Shown here piece by piece: positions 25,623 to 35,038 of a stretch of 64,000 bases of DNA. How positions within the stretch are numbered: position 1 is the stretch's first letter; each line of letters begins with the position of its first letter. The notes under the pieces were generated by a model. That model ran no database searches, was not told where the DNA came from, and saw nothing but the letters and a program-made list of their open reading frames with translations. The stretch comes from Sphingobacteriales bacterium (GTDB lineage Bacteria; Bacteroidota; Bacteroidia; UKL13-3): NCBI GenBank assembly GCA_021299635.1, contig JAJTFA010000002.1, positions 62,001 through 126,000 of the forward strand, written 5' to 3'. A program made the position numbers and the translations under genes.

Positions 25623-26789
25623 TTAAACAGCCGATGCAAACACAAGTGTTTGGTGCACTTGTTTTGCCGTTTGCCTGGCTTTGGCCAGTGTAGGCGCAAT
25701 AATGGTTACATGCCCCATTTTGCGCATGGGCTTGCTTTCTTTTTTTCCATATAAATGCACGTATACTCCCTGCATGGCACTTACCTCTTTAAGCCCCTGA
25801 AGCAGGTAGGGGCCATTTACACCTGGGCTGCCCAACAAATTCATCATTACTGCGGGCTGAATTAAATCTGTGCTGCCGAGGGGCAAGTCTGCCAGTATTC
25901 TTACCAACTGTTCAAACTGTGATGTATAGCAGGCCTCAATGGTGTGGTGGCCGGAATTGTGGGGCCTTGGCGCCACTTCATTAACCAAAATATCTCCACT
26001 TTGCGTTAAAAACATTTCTACGGCAAAAACACCTGCACTGTTAAACGCCTGAATGGTTTGGTGTGCAATGGCTCTTGCTTTTTGTGCTGTAGTTTCATTG
26101 ATTGATGCAGGGCAATCTAAAAAGGTAACCAGGTTTGCCTTGGCATCAAACACCATTTCCACCACAGGCCAGGTTACAACATTGCCACTTCTATCAACTG
26201 CTACCATTACCGATAGCTCCTTTTGGCATGGAATAAATTGCTCCAATACACACGGTTCGGTAAACGGAATATGATTGCTTGGGTTAAGTATATCTGCTGT
26301 ATTAAAAATTTGCACCCCTTTACCATCATACCCTTCTGTACGCGTTTTGGCCACCATTTTTTCGCCCCCCAGTTGTTGTATGGCCTGCTGCCACTCTTCC
26401 GGATTGTTTACCAATAGATAAGGCGCAGTTGGTATTTGATGATTAATAAAAAACTCTTTTTGCAGCCCCTTATCTTGTATTACCTGAAGCACTTTGGGAG
26501 ATGGGATAATCTCCTTACCTTGTTGCTCCAGCTCCAGCAGGGCCCGCACATTTACATGTTCAATTTCATACGTAAGCACATCGGAAATAGCAGCCAGCTC
26601 TTTAATTTGTGATGCATCGGTTAGTTTGCCATGCAAATGTTTTTGTGCAAGTGTTGCACAGGGACAATCAGGTGCATCCAATACATTAAACGCAATGTTA
26701 AGTCTGAGTGATTCTTCAATCATCATGCGGCCAAGCTGGCCGCCACCAATAATACCTATGGTTTTTTTTAGGGGGTTGGATGCATCCAC
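25623..26789 (-). CDS. purK: 5-(carboxyamino)imidazole ribonucleotide synthase
   Basis: 388 residues. ATP-grasp enzyme that carboxylates AIR to N5-CAIR with bicarbonate. N-terminal GIIGGGQLGRMM near 12-23, ATP-grasp strand MVAKTRTEGYDGKGVQIF, metal/ATP residues in VLEQFIPCQKELSVMVAVDR and VNEVAPRPHNSGHHTIEA. Upstream on the minus strand is GTTACTTTCGC, close to a Bacteroidota -7 box. It belongs with purE, 373 bp downstream. Confidence 0.96.
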   Translation of the reverse strand: MDASNPLKKTIGIIGGGQLGRMMIEESLRLNIAFNVLDAPDCPCATLAQKHLHGKLTDASQIKELAAISDVLTYEIEHVNVRALLELEQQGKEIIPSPKVLQVIQDKGLQKEFFINHQIPTAPYLLVNNPEEWQQAIQQLGGEKMVAKTRTEGYDGKGVQIFNTADILNPSNHIPFTEPCVLEQFIPCQKELSVMVAVDRSGNVVTWPVVEMVFDAKANLVTFLDCPASINETTAQKARAIAHQTIQAFNSAGVFAVEMFLTQSGDILVNEVAPRPHNSGHHTIEACYTSQFEQLVRILADLPLGSTDLIQPAVMMNLLGSPGVNGPYLLQGLKEVSAMQGVYVHLYGKKESKPMRKMGHVTIIAPTLAKARQTAKQVHQTLVFASAV

Positions 26790-26930
26790 GGTGCGAAAGT
26801 AACAAAATTTGGTGGTTGGTGGACGGGTGTTTGTTTTAGCTACTTTTTAAACCTGTCAAGTTGCAATTGCAGAAGATCGAAGTAAGGCACGCTGCCCGTA
26901 ATCATTATGAAGCGTACAACTAATAAACAG

Positions 26931-27446
26931 CTAAAGATTGCTTAGGTATTCTTTTAAAATAATTTTAAACCACGAAGTAAAGTGGTTGGGGTGGTGGTAT
27001 ACTTCATTAATCAAGTCGTCTATTTTAAGCCAGCGGTAAGATGCCACCTCTTCCGGATTTATTTGTGGTGTGCCGTCAAATTCTCCTGTATATACAAAGT
27101 CAAGCTCATGTTCAGTTAATCCGTTTTCAAAAGGTGTGCGGTAAATAAAATGGAACTTCTCTTTTAGTTCGCAATCAAAGCCCATTTCTTCCATTAGCCT
27201 TCGGTGTGCTGCATCCAGCGTACGTTCATTGGCTCTGGGATGGCTGCAGCAAGTATTGGTCCACAAGCCACCTGAGTGGTACTTATTAAATGCACGTTGC
27301 TGCAACAAAAGCTCTCCGTTTTTATTAAAAACAAAGACTGAAAATGCACGATGCAGTAGCGCCTTTTCATGAGCCTCTTGCTTGGCCATTAGACCAAGCT
27401 CATTATCTTGCTCATCTACCAATATTACGAATTCATCTGTTTTCAT
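26931..27446 (-). CDS. idi: Isopentenyl-diphosphate delta-isomerase, type 1
   Basis: 171 residues, Nudix-like fold. Interconverts IPP and DMAPP. Active-site TNTCCSHPR gives Cys66/67 and His69, and the metal/Nudix glutamates are in AAHRRLMEEMGF. The length matches E. coli Idi. It is the last gene of crtI-crtB-(small protein)-idi, overlapping its upstream neighbour by 1 bp; here it supplies DMAPP for carotenoid backbone synthesis. Confidence 0.95.
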   Translation of the reverse strand: MKTDEFVILVDEQDNELGLMAKQEAHEKALLHRAFSVFVFNKNGELLLQQRAFNKYHSGGLWTNTCCSHPRANERTLDAAHRRLMEEMGFDCELKEKFHFIYRTPFENGLTEHELDFVYTGEFDGTPQINPEEVASYRWLKIDDLINEVYHHPNHFTSWFKIILKEYLSNL

Positions 27447-27946
27447 TAGGCTTGAAGTTTTTGCTTTTCTGCAGGACTCAGCGCTTCGCTTGTTAACAGA
27501 TAATTTATAATTTTATCCTTTAGCGTTTTGTCTTTAAGCGAAGCAACATTGTTTAGCAAAAACGTTTTATCTTTAGAAAGATGCTGATTGTATTGCAAAA
27601 ATGTTGGTGAGTTAGATTGAATGCTGAAGCGCAGAAAAACCAATTCGATAACCTCCGGTTGGAGTGTGAGTGCTTTTTCTAGCAATTCCTTTCCCTGATT
27701 AAACGAATTTAACTTTGACCATGGGTTTATATAATGCTTGGCCATAATCATCTTTACCGCACCCACATAACCCATAAGCAGGGGGTCGGATGGTTTTACC
27801 TTTTCTGCCTGCACAAGAAACGTTTTGCCTGCGGCAGCTTTATAAACCACCTCATCATAGGCCTTGCGTGCATCTTGTATTGAAAACGCCTCTGTATCCG
27901 CAAGCATAATGCTTAAAAAAAACATAAATGCGGCAGCTCTTTTCAT
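27446..27946 (-). CDS. Small secreted or membrane-anchored helical protein in the carotenoid operon
   Basis: 166 residues. Hydrophobic start MKRAAAFMFFLSIMLADTEAFS looks like a signal peptide. The rest is alpha-helical with TPR-like spacing (DARKAYDEVVYKAAAGK, KELLEKALTLQPEVIEL), without a recognisable enzyme motif. Overlaps of 4 bp with crtB and 1 bp with idi show translational coupling within the operon. I do not recognise the family. The position between two isoprenoid genes suggests a role linked to carotenoid production or membrane placement, by context only. Confidence 0.7.
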   Translation of the reverse strand: MKRAAAFMFFLSIMLADTEAFSIQDARKAYDEVVYKAAAGKTFLVQAEKVKPSDPLLMGYVGAVKMIMAKHYINPWSKLNSFNQGKELLEKALTLQPEVIELVFLRFSIQSNSPTFLQYNQHLSKDKTFLLNNVASLKDKTLKDKIINYLLTSEALSPAEKQKLQA

Positions 27947-28779
27947 AACAAGTTAAAACTATGCCTAAGATATGAACCGAAAAACAATGCTATTTTCTTC
28001 TTATCATCAATTCTTACACGCTCATTCATGATGCGCTGAGGTGGCATATTCATTATTTTTTTAAGTAAATTTGAATAGTAAATATAGGCCACATATACGC
28101 CAAAGCGCGCATCTTTAGGTAAGCGTTTAATGCCCTCCAGGCCTAATTGAAAATCGTGCTGTATATCTGCTTCTATTTCTTTTTTTGTTTCTTCATTAAA
28201 TGTGTTGTGTTGCAACTGAGGAAAATAAGCGCGACCCAGCTGCTGCACATCATCATTAAAATCGCGGAGGAAATTTATTTTCTGAAAAGCAGAACCCAGC
28301 TTCATAGCATAAGGAGTAAGTTCTTTGTATGCTTTCTCATCACCCTCAACAAAAACTTTTAGACACATTAAACCAACCACCTCCGCAGAGCCCAAAATAT
28401 ATTCTTCATAACCTTTTTGATCGTAGGCCTGCTTATTCAAATCCATTTCCATGCTGTGCAGAAATGTTTGAATTAACCAAGGGTCAATATGGTATTGCCT
28501 TACCACCTGCTGAAAACTATTAAGCACCGGGTTTATGCTAATGCCCCTTTCTATGGCAGTCCATGTTTCGTTTTTAAATTCTTCCAATAAAAGCCCTTTG
28601 TCATAATCATGAAAAGTATCTACAATCTCATCAGCAAATCTTACAAAACCATATATGGCATAAATGGGGTTGTGCAATTTCTTGGCTAAAAATTTAATGC
28701 CCAAAGAAAAGGATGTGCTATAGGCATTGGTTACCATTTTGCTGGTGCGTATTGAAACGGAATCGAATAATGCTTTCAT
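27943..28779 (-). CDS. crtB: Phytoene synthase (squalene/phytoene synthase family)
   Basis: 278 residues from the ATG at 28779; the frame stays open 13 codons further, but that part overlaps crtI. Condenses two geranylgeranyl diphosphates to phytoene. First Asp-rich motif DEIVD at 50-54 in RFADEIVDTF, second in LRDFNDDVQQLGRAYFP near 180, both needed for Mg-diphosphate binding. Only 4 bp separate it from the stop of crtI. Bacteroidota carotenoid clusters commonly have this gene pair. Confidence 0.93.
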   Translation of the reverse strand: MKALFDSVSIRTSKMVTNAYSTSFSLGIKFLAKKLHNPIYAIYGFVRFADEIVDTFHDYDKGLLLEEFKNETWTAIERGISINPVLNSFQQVVRQYHIDPWLIQTFLHSMEMDLNKQAYDQKGYEEYILGSAEVVGLMCLKVFVEGDEKAYKELTPYAMKLGSAFQKINFLRDFNDDVQQLGRAYFPQLQHNTFNEETKKEIEADIQHDFQLGLEGIKRLPKDARFGVYVAYIYYSNLLKKIMNMPPQRIMNERVRIDDKKKIALFFGSYLRHSFNLL

Positions 28780-28783
28780 GGTT

Positions 28784-30295
28784 TTAATAAGTTTGGTTGG
28801 CAACCATGCTTGTCGCATGTGCCTTTGTTAAAAATTCTTTTTCTATTTGCGCTGCCACCACTTTGCCGCTTATAATGCTTGGCGGCAATCCGGGGCCGGG
28901 CACGGTAAGCTGACCTGCAAAAAACAGGTTGCTAACTTTTTTACTTTTAAGGCTGGGTTTTAATATCGCTGTTTGGCTCAGTGTATTGGCAAGGCCATAT
29001 GCATTGCCTTTAAAGGAATGATAATCGTTTACAAAATCTCTGAAAGCATAAGATCTTTTATACACCACATGCTGTTTTATTGCATTGCCTGTTAGTTTTT
29101 CAAGCCTGTTCATTAGCATATCAAAATATTTATCTCTTACCTCATCGGTATCTTCAAGCCCGGGCGCTACAGGTATTAATAAAAACAAGTTTTCTTGTCC
29201 ATTGGGTGCAACCGTGGCATCAGTAATAGAGGGCACAGATGCATAAAACAATGGATTGGCCGGCCAGCGCGGGTTTTCATAAATCTCCTTGGCGTGGGTG
29301 TTAAAATCTGCATCAAAAAACAAATTGTGGTGCCTGAGATTGGTTAATTTTTTGTTGAGTCCAACATAATACAAGAGGCACGAAGGTGCCATTTTTCTTG
29401 AATTCCAGTATTGCTCGGTATAATTTCTTTTCTCGGCCGGAAGCAGGTGCTGGTCTATATGGCGGTAATCTCCTGCGCCTACAATTACATCGGCCTCAAA
29501 AACACCCTGAGCAGTAATAACCCTTTTGGCGGTCATTCCCTCGGTTTCTATTTTCGTTACCTCGTGGTTTAACTTTATTGAAACACCCTGTTCCGTGGCT
29601 ATACTTTCAAAAGCTTTAATTATCTGGTGCATGCCACCCATAGGATACCAGGTTCCCAAGCTCATATCGGCATAGTTCATTAGGCTATATAGCGCAGGCG
29701 TGTTGCCGGGCATGGCACCCAAAAACAATACAGGAAACTCCAATAACTCAACCAGGAAGGGGTGCGAAACAAATTGCCGGATATGCTTTTTCATGCTTGT
29801 AAGCACATCCATTTTTAGCAGCCCTTTAAGCAGCCGCATATCGGCAAACTCCATGAGGCTCAAGCTGGGTTTATAAACCAAATCATTAATGCCAACCTGA
29901 TATTTATACGCTGCTTCTTTTAAAAACTGCCTTAGGCGCAGGCTGCTGCCTTTTTCAAAACGCTCAAACAACTGCTCTAACTCCTGCATATTGGCAGGTA
30001 TATCTACTGCTTCTCCGTTTTTAGAAAAAACCCGGTAAGACGGGTCAAGCCGTTTTAGGTTATAAAAGTCAGACGTAGTATGACCAAAGTCATTGTAAAA
30101 TTTTTCAAAAACATCGGGCATCCAGTACCAACTGGGGCCCATATCAAACAAAAAGCCGTTTGCATTAAAGACCCTTGCCCTGCCTCCGGCCTGATTATTT
30201 TTTTCAAGCACGGTAACCTGCATCCCCTTTTTAGCCAGATATGACGCGGCAGAGAGGCCTGCTACTCCTGATCCTATGACAATAGCTTTTTTCAC
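28784..30295 (-). CDS. crtI: Phytoene desaturase
   Basis: 503 residues. FAD-dependent CrtI family: GSGVAGLSAASYLAKKG dinucleotide-binding motif at the N-terminus, LEKNNQAGGRARVF after it, DMGPSWYWMP and the C-terminal FAGQLTVPGPGLPPSIISGK, the usual carotenoid desaturase end. Converts phytoene to lycopene, probably at the inner membrane. It is the first gene of the minus-strand crt operon. A second, divergent family member is at 32908-34383. Confidence 0.92.
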   Translation of the reverse strand: MKKAIVIGSGVAGLSAASYLAKKGMQVTVLEKNNQAGGRARVFNANGFLFDMGPSWYWMPDVFEKFYNDFGHTTSDFYNLKRLDPSYRVFSKNGEAVDIPANMQELEQLFERFEKGSSLRLRQFLKEAAYKYQVGINDLVYKPSLSLMEFADMRLLKGLLKMDVLTSMKKHIRQFVSHPFLVELLEFPVLFLGAMPGNTPALYSLMNYADMSLGTWYPMGGMHQIIKAFESIATEQGVSIKLNHEVTKIETEGMTAKRVITAQGVFEADVIVGAGDYRHIDQHLLPAEKRNYTEQYWNSRKMAPSCLLYYVGLNKKLTNLRHHNLFFDADFNTHAKEIYENPRWPANPLFYASVPSITDATVAPNGQENLFLLIPVAPGLEDTDEVRDKYFDMLMNRLEKLTGNAIKQHVVYKRSYAFRDFVNDYHSFKGNAYGLANTLSQTAILKPSLKSKKVSNLFFAGQLTVPGPGLPPSIISGKVVAAQIEKEFLTKAHATSMVANQTY

Positions 30296-30353
30296 AAACG
30301 GTGGTTTGTTTAATTTTTAGAACATACAAGTTAGACAAAAGTTTGGCTATTTG

Positions 30354-32783
30354 CTAAAACTCCACAATGAAGCCAAAGGTAGGTAGAAAAGTATCGTTCA
30401 CATTATTTAACACAAGCGGAATGGCATTGCTGCCGTTTTGCTGAACCTGTTTTCCATCGGTGGTGGCCCAACCACTATTATCTGCCGTGCGCTGAAAGGT
30501 GTATTGGGGCGTTGCCGGGTTTGAGTTACGGGTTACATTTTGAATATCAAGGAATATATCCAGCGTAATGCGTTTAAAATTAAACTTCTTATCAACCCGG
30601 ATATCGGTTTGGTTAAAACCTCCAAGCCTCAAAGTATTTAAATCGCCATCACTTAAAGTCCCTGCTCCTGTTAGCAAATAGTTCTGTTGTGAGGCAGCCA
30701 TATCAAACGGTGTATAGGGCGATCCGCCCGCAAACCGATGCTTAAGGCCTATTTCCCAGCCACGCGGCAGTTTATAGCCGGCAATGGCAGAAAGCAGGTG
30801 CCTGTTATCCCAGGCTGATGCAACAAAACGGCCATCTGCTCCACTAAAGCTGCTCACAAATAAGGTATAAGAAACGGTGGTATAAAAATTTTTGGTGAGC
30901 TTTTGCTGAAAAAAAACCTCGGCACCATAAGCGCGGCCTTTTCCGGAACCAATTGTTTTTTCATTGCCAATAGCGCCAAACTCTGTGCCTTGGTTTGCTA
31001 AGGATATACCGGTAGCGGCCGACACTGCATACTGGCTATACTGCTTATAAAAACCTTCTACCGTTATGCGTGTGGCGTTTGTTGGCAAAAATTCTATGCC
31101 AGCCACATAATGGTTTACTGCCAGGTAATCATTGTCTTTATTTACCAGATTGCCCGTGGCATCTCTAAAACCCAATACGGTATATATTGGCAACTTGTAA
31201 TAGCGCCCAACAGTTGCATTAATATTCCATTGCTCTGTTAGGGCATAACTTGCAGAAAAGCGGGGAGAAAAGGTGCGCCAAAACTCGTTACCGGTTTGCG
31301 TAAAGGTGTTTCCATCTGCACGTAAACCTATGGTTAGGGAAAGTCTGTTGTCCATTAATTTGCGGTTTACTTCGCCAAAAAAACCGTACCTAAAAAACTC
31401 AATGGCCGAGTTAAGTCCAACACTTACAGCCGGTATGCTATCTACACCGCTTACGCCTTTAACAGCATTTCTAATACGTGTAAAGCCTTCGTTACTAAAC
31501 TTAACATATTGAAAAACCCCACCATAACTATATTTCCATTTGCCCAAATATTTGTTTATATCCAGTCTGAATTTGTTTTCTATTTCGCGTGACCGGATTT
31601 TCAATACACGAAAAGCCTCTTCATTATGCCTGCCATCTTCAAACCTATCAAGCCTGTTTTCGAACATGTTTCTGCTGGCCGATATATTGAGCACGCCATT
31701 ATTCATACGCCTTTTTACCAATGCGCCAACCGTATAGTTCCACTGGTTTATAATGGGGTTTGAACGAATGGCATATTCTTTTTCAGGTGTTGACTCTTTA
31801 GGTACAGCAAAACTAAACTCATCTATGGCGCCTACACCCAAGGTGGTAAGTGTTGTTTTGTCATTAATGCGTGTGGTTGTTTTGTATTGAAAATCCCAGT
31901 AGTTGGGCCTGATGGGCAAATCAATTGCCTGAAATAAAAATTGCAAATAACTTCTGCGGGCCGATGCAAGAAAGGTGGTGTTTTTAGTAAGCGGCCCGTC
32001 AAGTGTTAGGCCAAACTCAGATGCACTTAACCTGGCATTGCCCTGTAACCGCTCCCTGTTTCCTTCCTTTTGTTTAAATGCAATTACCGAAGAAAGTGCG
32101 TTATCATACCGGGCACCAAAACTGCTTGAACTTAGTGTTACATCTTCTATAAAACTAACGTTTAAGATGCCCTGTGGCCCGCCAGTGCTGCCTTGTGTAG
32201 TAAAGTGGTTAATAACAGGTATTTCTATCCCATCAATGTAAAAGACGTTCTCGTTGGGTCCGCCACCACGTATAATGATATCGTTTCTGAACGCGGCACC
32301 ACCTGTGCTACCCCCCACACCTGGCAAAGCTTGAATAACGCGCGATATATCAAAATTACCACCGGGGTTGCTTCTTATTTCTTCGGCAGTAAGGCTCTGA
32401 ACCGACAGGGGTGTTTCAGTTTTTTTGCCAAAGGTGCGCCCCCGCACCACCACTTCATTCAAATTTTTAGATTCAGGATCCAACTCTACATTAAAATTAA
32501 GAATATTGCCCGTGGTAACCACGGCATTAAAAATGGTTTTTGGCTTATACCCCACGTACTGAACCAGCACGTTGTATGATTTTGGAGGTATGCCACTTAT
32601 TTTAAATCGCCCATCGGCATCTGTTTGTGCACCAAGACCTGTGCCCTCAAGCAGCACCGTTGCCCCAATAAGCAGCTCCTGCGTATTGCGGTCTTTAACC
32701 TGGCCGGTAATGATGCCGCTTTTTTGGGCAAACACTTTTGCATGTAACAAGGTTATAATTAAAAACAGCTTAATTGTTTTCAT
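30354..32783 (-). CDS. TonB-dependent outer-membrane receptor
   Basis: 809 residues. Signal peptide (MKTIKLFLIITLLHAKVFAQ), then a carboxypeptidase-regulatory-like domain (about 22-105, IITGQVKDRNTQELLIGATVLLEGTGLGA), plug (about 110-220, SLTAEEIRSNPGGNFDISRVIQALPGV, IIRGGGPNENVFYIDG) and a beta-barrel ending with aromatic F in FGFIVEF. A SusC-type pair is not evident: no susD follows. The ligand is unknown. It lies between the two halves of the carotenoid cluster, divergent from the crtD-like gene; a functional link is unproved. Confidence 0.92.
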   Translation of the reverse strand: MKTIKLFLIITLLHAKVFAQKSGIITGQVKDRNTQELLIGATVLLEGTGLGAQTDADGRFKISGIPPKSYNVLVQYVGYKPKTIFNAVVTTGNILNFNVELDPESKNLNEVVVRGRTFGKKTETPLSVQSLTAEEIRSNPGGNFDISRVIQALPGVGGSTGGAAFRNDIIIRGGGPNENVFYIDGIEIPVINHFTTQGSTGGPQGILNVSFIEDVTLSSSSFGARYDNALSSVIAFKQKEGNRERLQGNARLSASEFGLTLDGPLTKNTTFLASARRSYLQFLFQAIDLPIRPNYWDFQYKTTTRINDKTTLTTLGVGAIDEFSFAVPKESTPEKEYAIRSNPIINQWNYTVGALVKRRMNNGVLNISASRNMFENRLDRFEDGRHNEEAFRVLKIRSREIENKFRLDINKYLGKWKYSYGGVFQYVKFSNEGFTRIRNAVKGVSGVDSIPAVSVGLNSAIEFFRYGFFGEVNRKLMDNRLSLTIGLRADGNTFTQTGNEFWRTFSPRFSASYALTEQWNINATVGRYYKLPIYTVLGFRDATGNLVNKDNDYLAVNHYVAGIEFLPTNATRITVEGFYKQYSQYAVSAATGISLANQGTEFGAIGNEKTIGSGKGRAYGAEVFFQQKLTKNFYTTVSYTLFVSSFSGADGRFVASAWDNRHLLSAIAGYKLPRGWEIGLKHRFAGGSPYTPFDMAASQQNYLLTGAGTLSDGDLNTLRLGGFNQTDIRVDKKFNFKRITLDIFLDIQNVTRNSNPATPQYTFQRTADNSGWATTDGKQVQQNGSNAIPLVLNNVNDTFLPTFGFIVEF

Positions 32784-32907
32784 TGGTTGATGGTGGTTAC
32801 AACCTATAAAAAGATTTTATCAGGAAATTGTTTAATAAAAAATATAAAGTTGAACTTTGATGGCCCTTAAACACGCATATCAATTATAAAGTTACCGCTT
32901 TAATTAT

Positions 32908-34383
32908 ATGAAACAAATCCTCATCATCGGTTCGGGCATAGCAGGCATTGCCACCTCCATTAGGCTGGCATGCGCAGGCTATCGTGTTTCCGTTTATGAA
33001 GCCAATGCATATCCGGGGGGAAAATTATCTGAGATAACCGGCAGTGGTTTTCGTTTTGATGCCGGCCCCTCCCTGTTTACTTTGCCCCATCAGGTTGATG
33101 AGTTGTTTACACTTGCCGGAAAAAACCCTGTTGATTATTTTAATTACTTACAACTCGAAAAAACATGCTGCTATTTTTTTGATGATGGTGTGTGTTTCTC
33201 CGCCTATCATAATCAGGAGTTAATGGCGGCCGAATTAAAATCGGCATTGGGCATAAGCGATGTTTCACCTTTTTTTAATTACCTGAAAAAGGCAAAGTTC
33301 AGGTATGAGCTTACTGCACCTATTTTTATAAGGCACAGTCTGCATCGGTTAAACAACTACACCAACCGTCAAACCCTAAAGGGTATTGCAAACGCATGGC
33401 GAATTGGGCTTTGGGACAGTATGAATGACGAAAACAAACAGGCACTAAAAAACCCTTATCTGGTGCAATACTTTAACCGGTTTGCTACCTACAATGGCAG
33501 CAGCCCATACAAAGCGCCCGCCCTGCTTAATATGATACCCCACCTGGAGCATGGCATAGGCTCTTTTTTTCCTGTTGGTGGCATGCACCAAATTACACAA
33601 AGCCTTTATAGGCTGGCAAAAGAGCTTGGCATAACCTTTTATTTTAATGCACGCGTGCAGCAAATACTTACTAATAAAAGCGGGGCTTCAGGTATTGTGG
33701 CGAACAACAAAGAAATAGCTGCCGATTATGTGGTGAGCAATGCCGATGTTCATCAAACCTATCGCAGGTTATTGCCCGGACATAGGGCGCCCGAAAAAAT
33801 TCTGAAGCAGGAAAAATCATCCTCTGCACTTATATTTTACTGGGGCATTAACCGCACATTTGCGCAACTGGATTTGCACAATGTGTTTTTTTCATCGGAC
33901 TATGAAGCAGAGTTTGATTGCCTGTTTAATAAAAAAAGTATTTACCATGACCCAACGGTTTATATAAATATTACCTCTAAATACAACCAAGCAGACGCAC
34001 CGGCAGGTTGCGAAAACTGGTTTGTGATGATTAATGTGCCAAACAACAGCAGACAAGATTGGGATGCCGAAATAAAAAAAGCAAAAACGCAGATTATAAA
34101 AAAGCTATCTCGCTTGCTTCATACAGAAATTGAGCCATTGATTGTATATGAATCTGTGCTGGATCCACGGAGCATTGAGCAAAAAACCGGAAGTTTTGCA
34201 GGAGCACTTTATGGCAATACCAGCAATAATATGTTTGCTGCATTCTTGCGTCATAAAAATTTTAGCAGCAAAATAAATGGTTTATATTTTTGCGGGGGCA
34301 GCGTGCACCCGGGTGGCGGCATACCGCTTTGCCTAAACAGCGCACGCATTGTAGCTCAACTCATAAACGAAGATGATACATGA
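32908..34383 (+). CDS. crtD: CrtD-like carotenoid desaturase (CrtI/CrtD family)
   Basis: 491 residues with the same architecture as CrtI: GSGIAGIATSIRLACAG, VYEANAYPGGKLSEITGSGFRFDAGPSLFTLP and the C-terminal FCGGSVHPGGGIPLCLNSARIVAQ. The second copy beside cruF points to CrtD, which desaturates at C-3,4 of a 1-hydroxycarotenoid, rather than phytoene desaturase. It overlaps the cruF-like gene by 4 bp (ATGA). The specific bond desaturated is inferred from the neighbour. Confidence 0.82.
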   Translation: MKQILIIGSGIAGIATSIRLACAGYRVSVYEANAYPGGKLSEITGSGFRFDAGPSLFTLPHQVDELFTLAGKNPVDYFNYLQLEKTCCYFFDDGVCFSAYHNQELMAAELKSALGISDVSPFFNYLKKAKFRYELTAPIFIRHSLHRLNNYTNRQTLKGIANAWRIGLWDSMNDENKQALKNPYLVQYFNRFATYNGSSPYKAPALLNMIPHLEHGIGSFFPVGGMHQITQSLYRLAKELGITFYFNARVQQILTNKSGASGIVANNKEIAADYVVSNADVHQTYRRLLPGHRAPEKILKQEKSSSALIFYWGINRTFAQLDLHNVFFSSDYEAEFDCLFNKKSIYHDPTVYINITSKYNQADAPAGCENWFVMINVPNNSRQDWDAEIKKAKTQIIKKLSRLLHTEIEPLIVYESVLDPRSIEQKTGSFAGALYGNTSNNMFAAFLRHKNFSSKINGLYFCGGSVHPGGGIPLCLNSARIVAQLINEDDT

Positions 34384-35015
34384 ATAAAAAACAAGCTGCT
34401 GCTGTCCTGATTTTATTAATACTTTATGCAGTTGGCGCAGTTGGCGCCATTACAGGCCAGTGGCAGGTTATGCACCTATCACCCATAAACCTGCTTATTA
34501 GCGCAGGCATTTTATTTGCGTTTCATCCGGTAAACGAAAGAGCTTTGCTCGTTTATGCGCTGGTGGTTTTTGTTTGCGGCTTTATAATTGAGTGGGCAGG
34601 GGTTGAAACGGGTCGCATTTTTGGCCATTATTTTTATGGAAACAATCTGGGAATAAAGTTGCTCGATGTACCCGTTATTATCGGCATAAACTGGTTATTG
34701 TTAAGCTACTGCTCCTCTGTTGTTGCTACCAAAATTGCTGGTGGCCAACAAAACAACCCGGTATTGCTCTCCGGCATAGGCGCAGGCTTAATGGTTGTAG
34801 TAGATTTTTTTATAGAACAGGTGGCTCCTGCTTTTGATTTCTGGTATTGGCAAAACAATGCGGTGCCCTTACAAAATTATACTGCATGGTTTGCATTTTC
34901 ATTTGCATTTAATTTCTTGTTTTTTAAGCTTCATATACACACCAAAAACCCAATTGCGCCCATACTTTATTTGTTGCAATTGCTATTTTTTGTAGCATTA
35001 TTTTTTCTTCATTAA
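34380..35015 (+). CDS. cruF: CruF-like carotenoid 1,2-hydratase (carotenoid biosynthesis protein)
   Basis: 211 residues, almost wholly hydrophobic with about seven membrane helices. Conserved elements I associate with CruF (PF04240): IIEWAGVETGRIFGHYFYG, LLDVPVIIGINWLLL, VVVDFFIEQVAPAFDFWYW and NYTAWF. It adds water across the psi end of an acyclic carotenoid, giving a 1-hydroxy group that CrtD then desaturates next to. Together these two point to a myxol-, saproxanthin- or flexixanthin-like product. No cyclase lies nearby. Confidence 0.8.
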   Translation: MNKKQAAAVLILLILYAVGAVGAITGQWQVMHLSPINLLISAGILFAFHPVNERALLVYALVVFVCGFIIEWAGVETGRIFGHYFYGNNLGIKLLDVPVIIGINWLLLSYCSSVVATKIAGGQQNNPVLLSGIGAGLMVVVDFFIEQVAPAFDFWYWQNNAVPLQNYTAWFAFSFAFNFLFFKLHIHTKNPIAPILYLLQLLFFVALFFLH

Positions 35016-35038
35016 TCAGGTTACTACTTTCGTTATGG

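Noticed and set aside
30354-32783. SusC-type receptor of a polysaccharide utilisation locus
   Set aside because: No SusD or glycoside hydrolase gene nearby and the length (809) is short for SusC; an ordinary TonB receptor is more likely.
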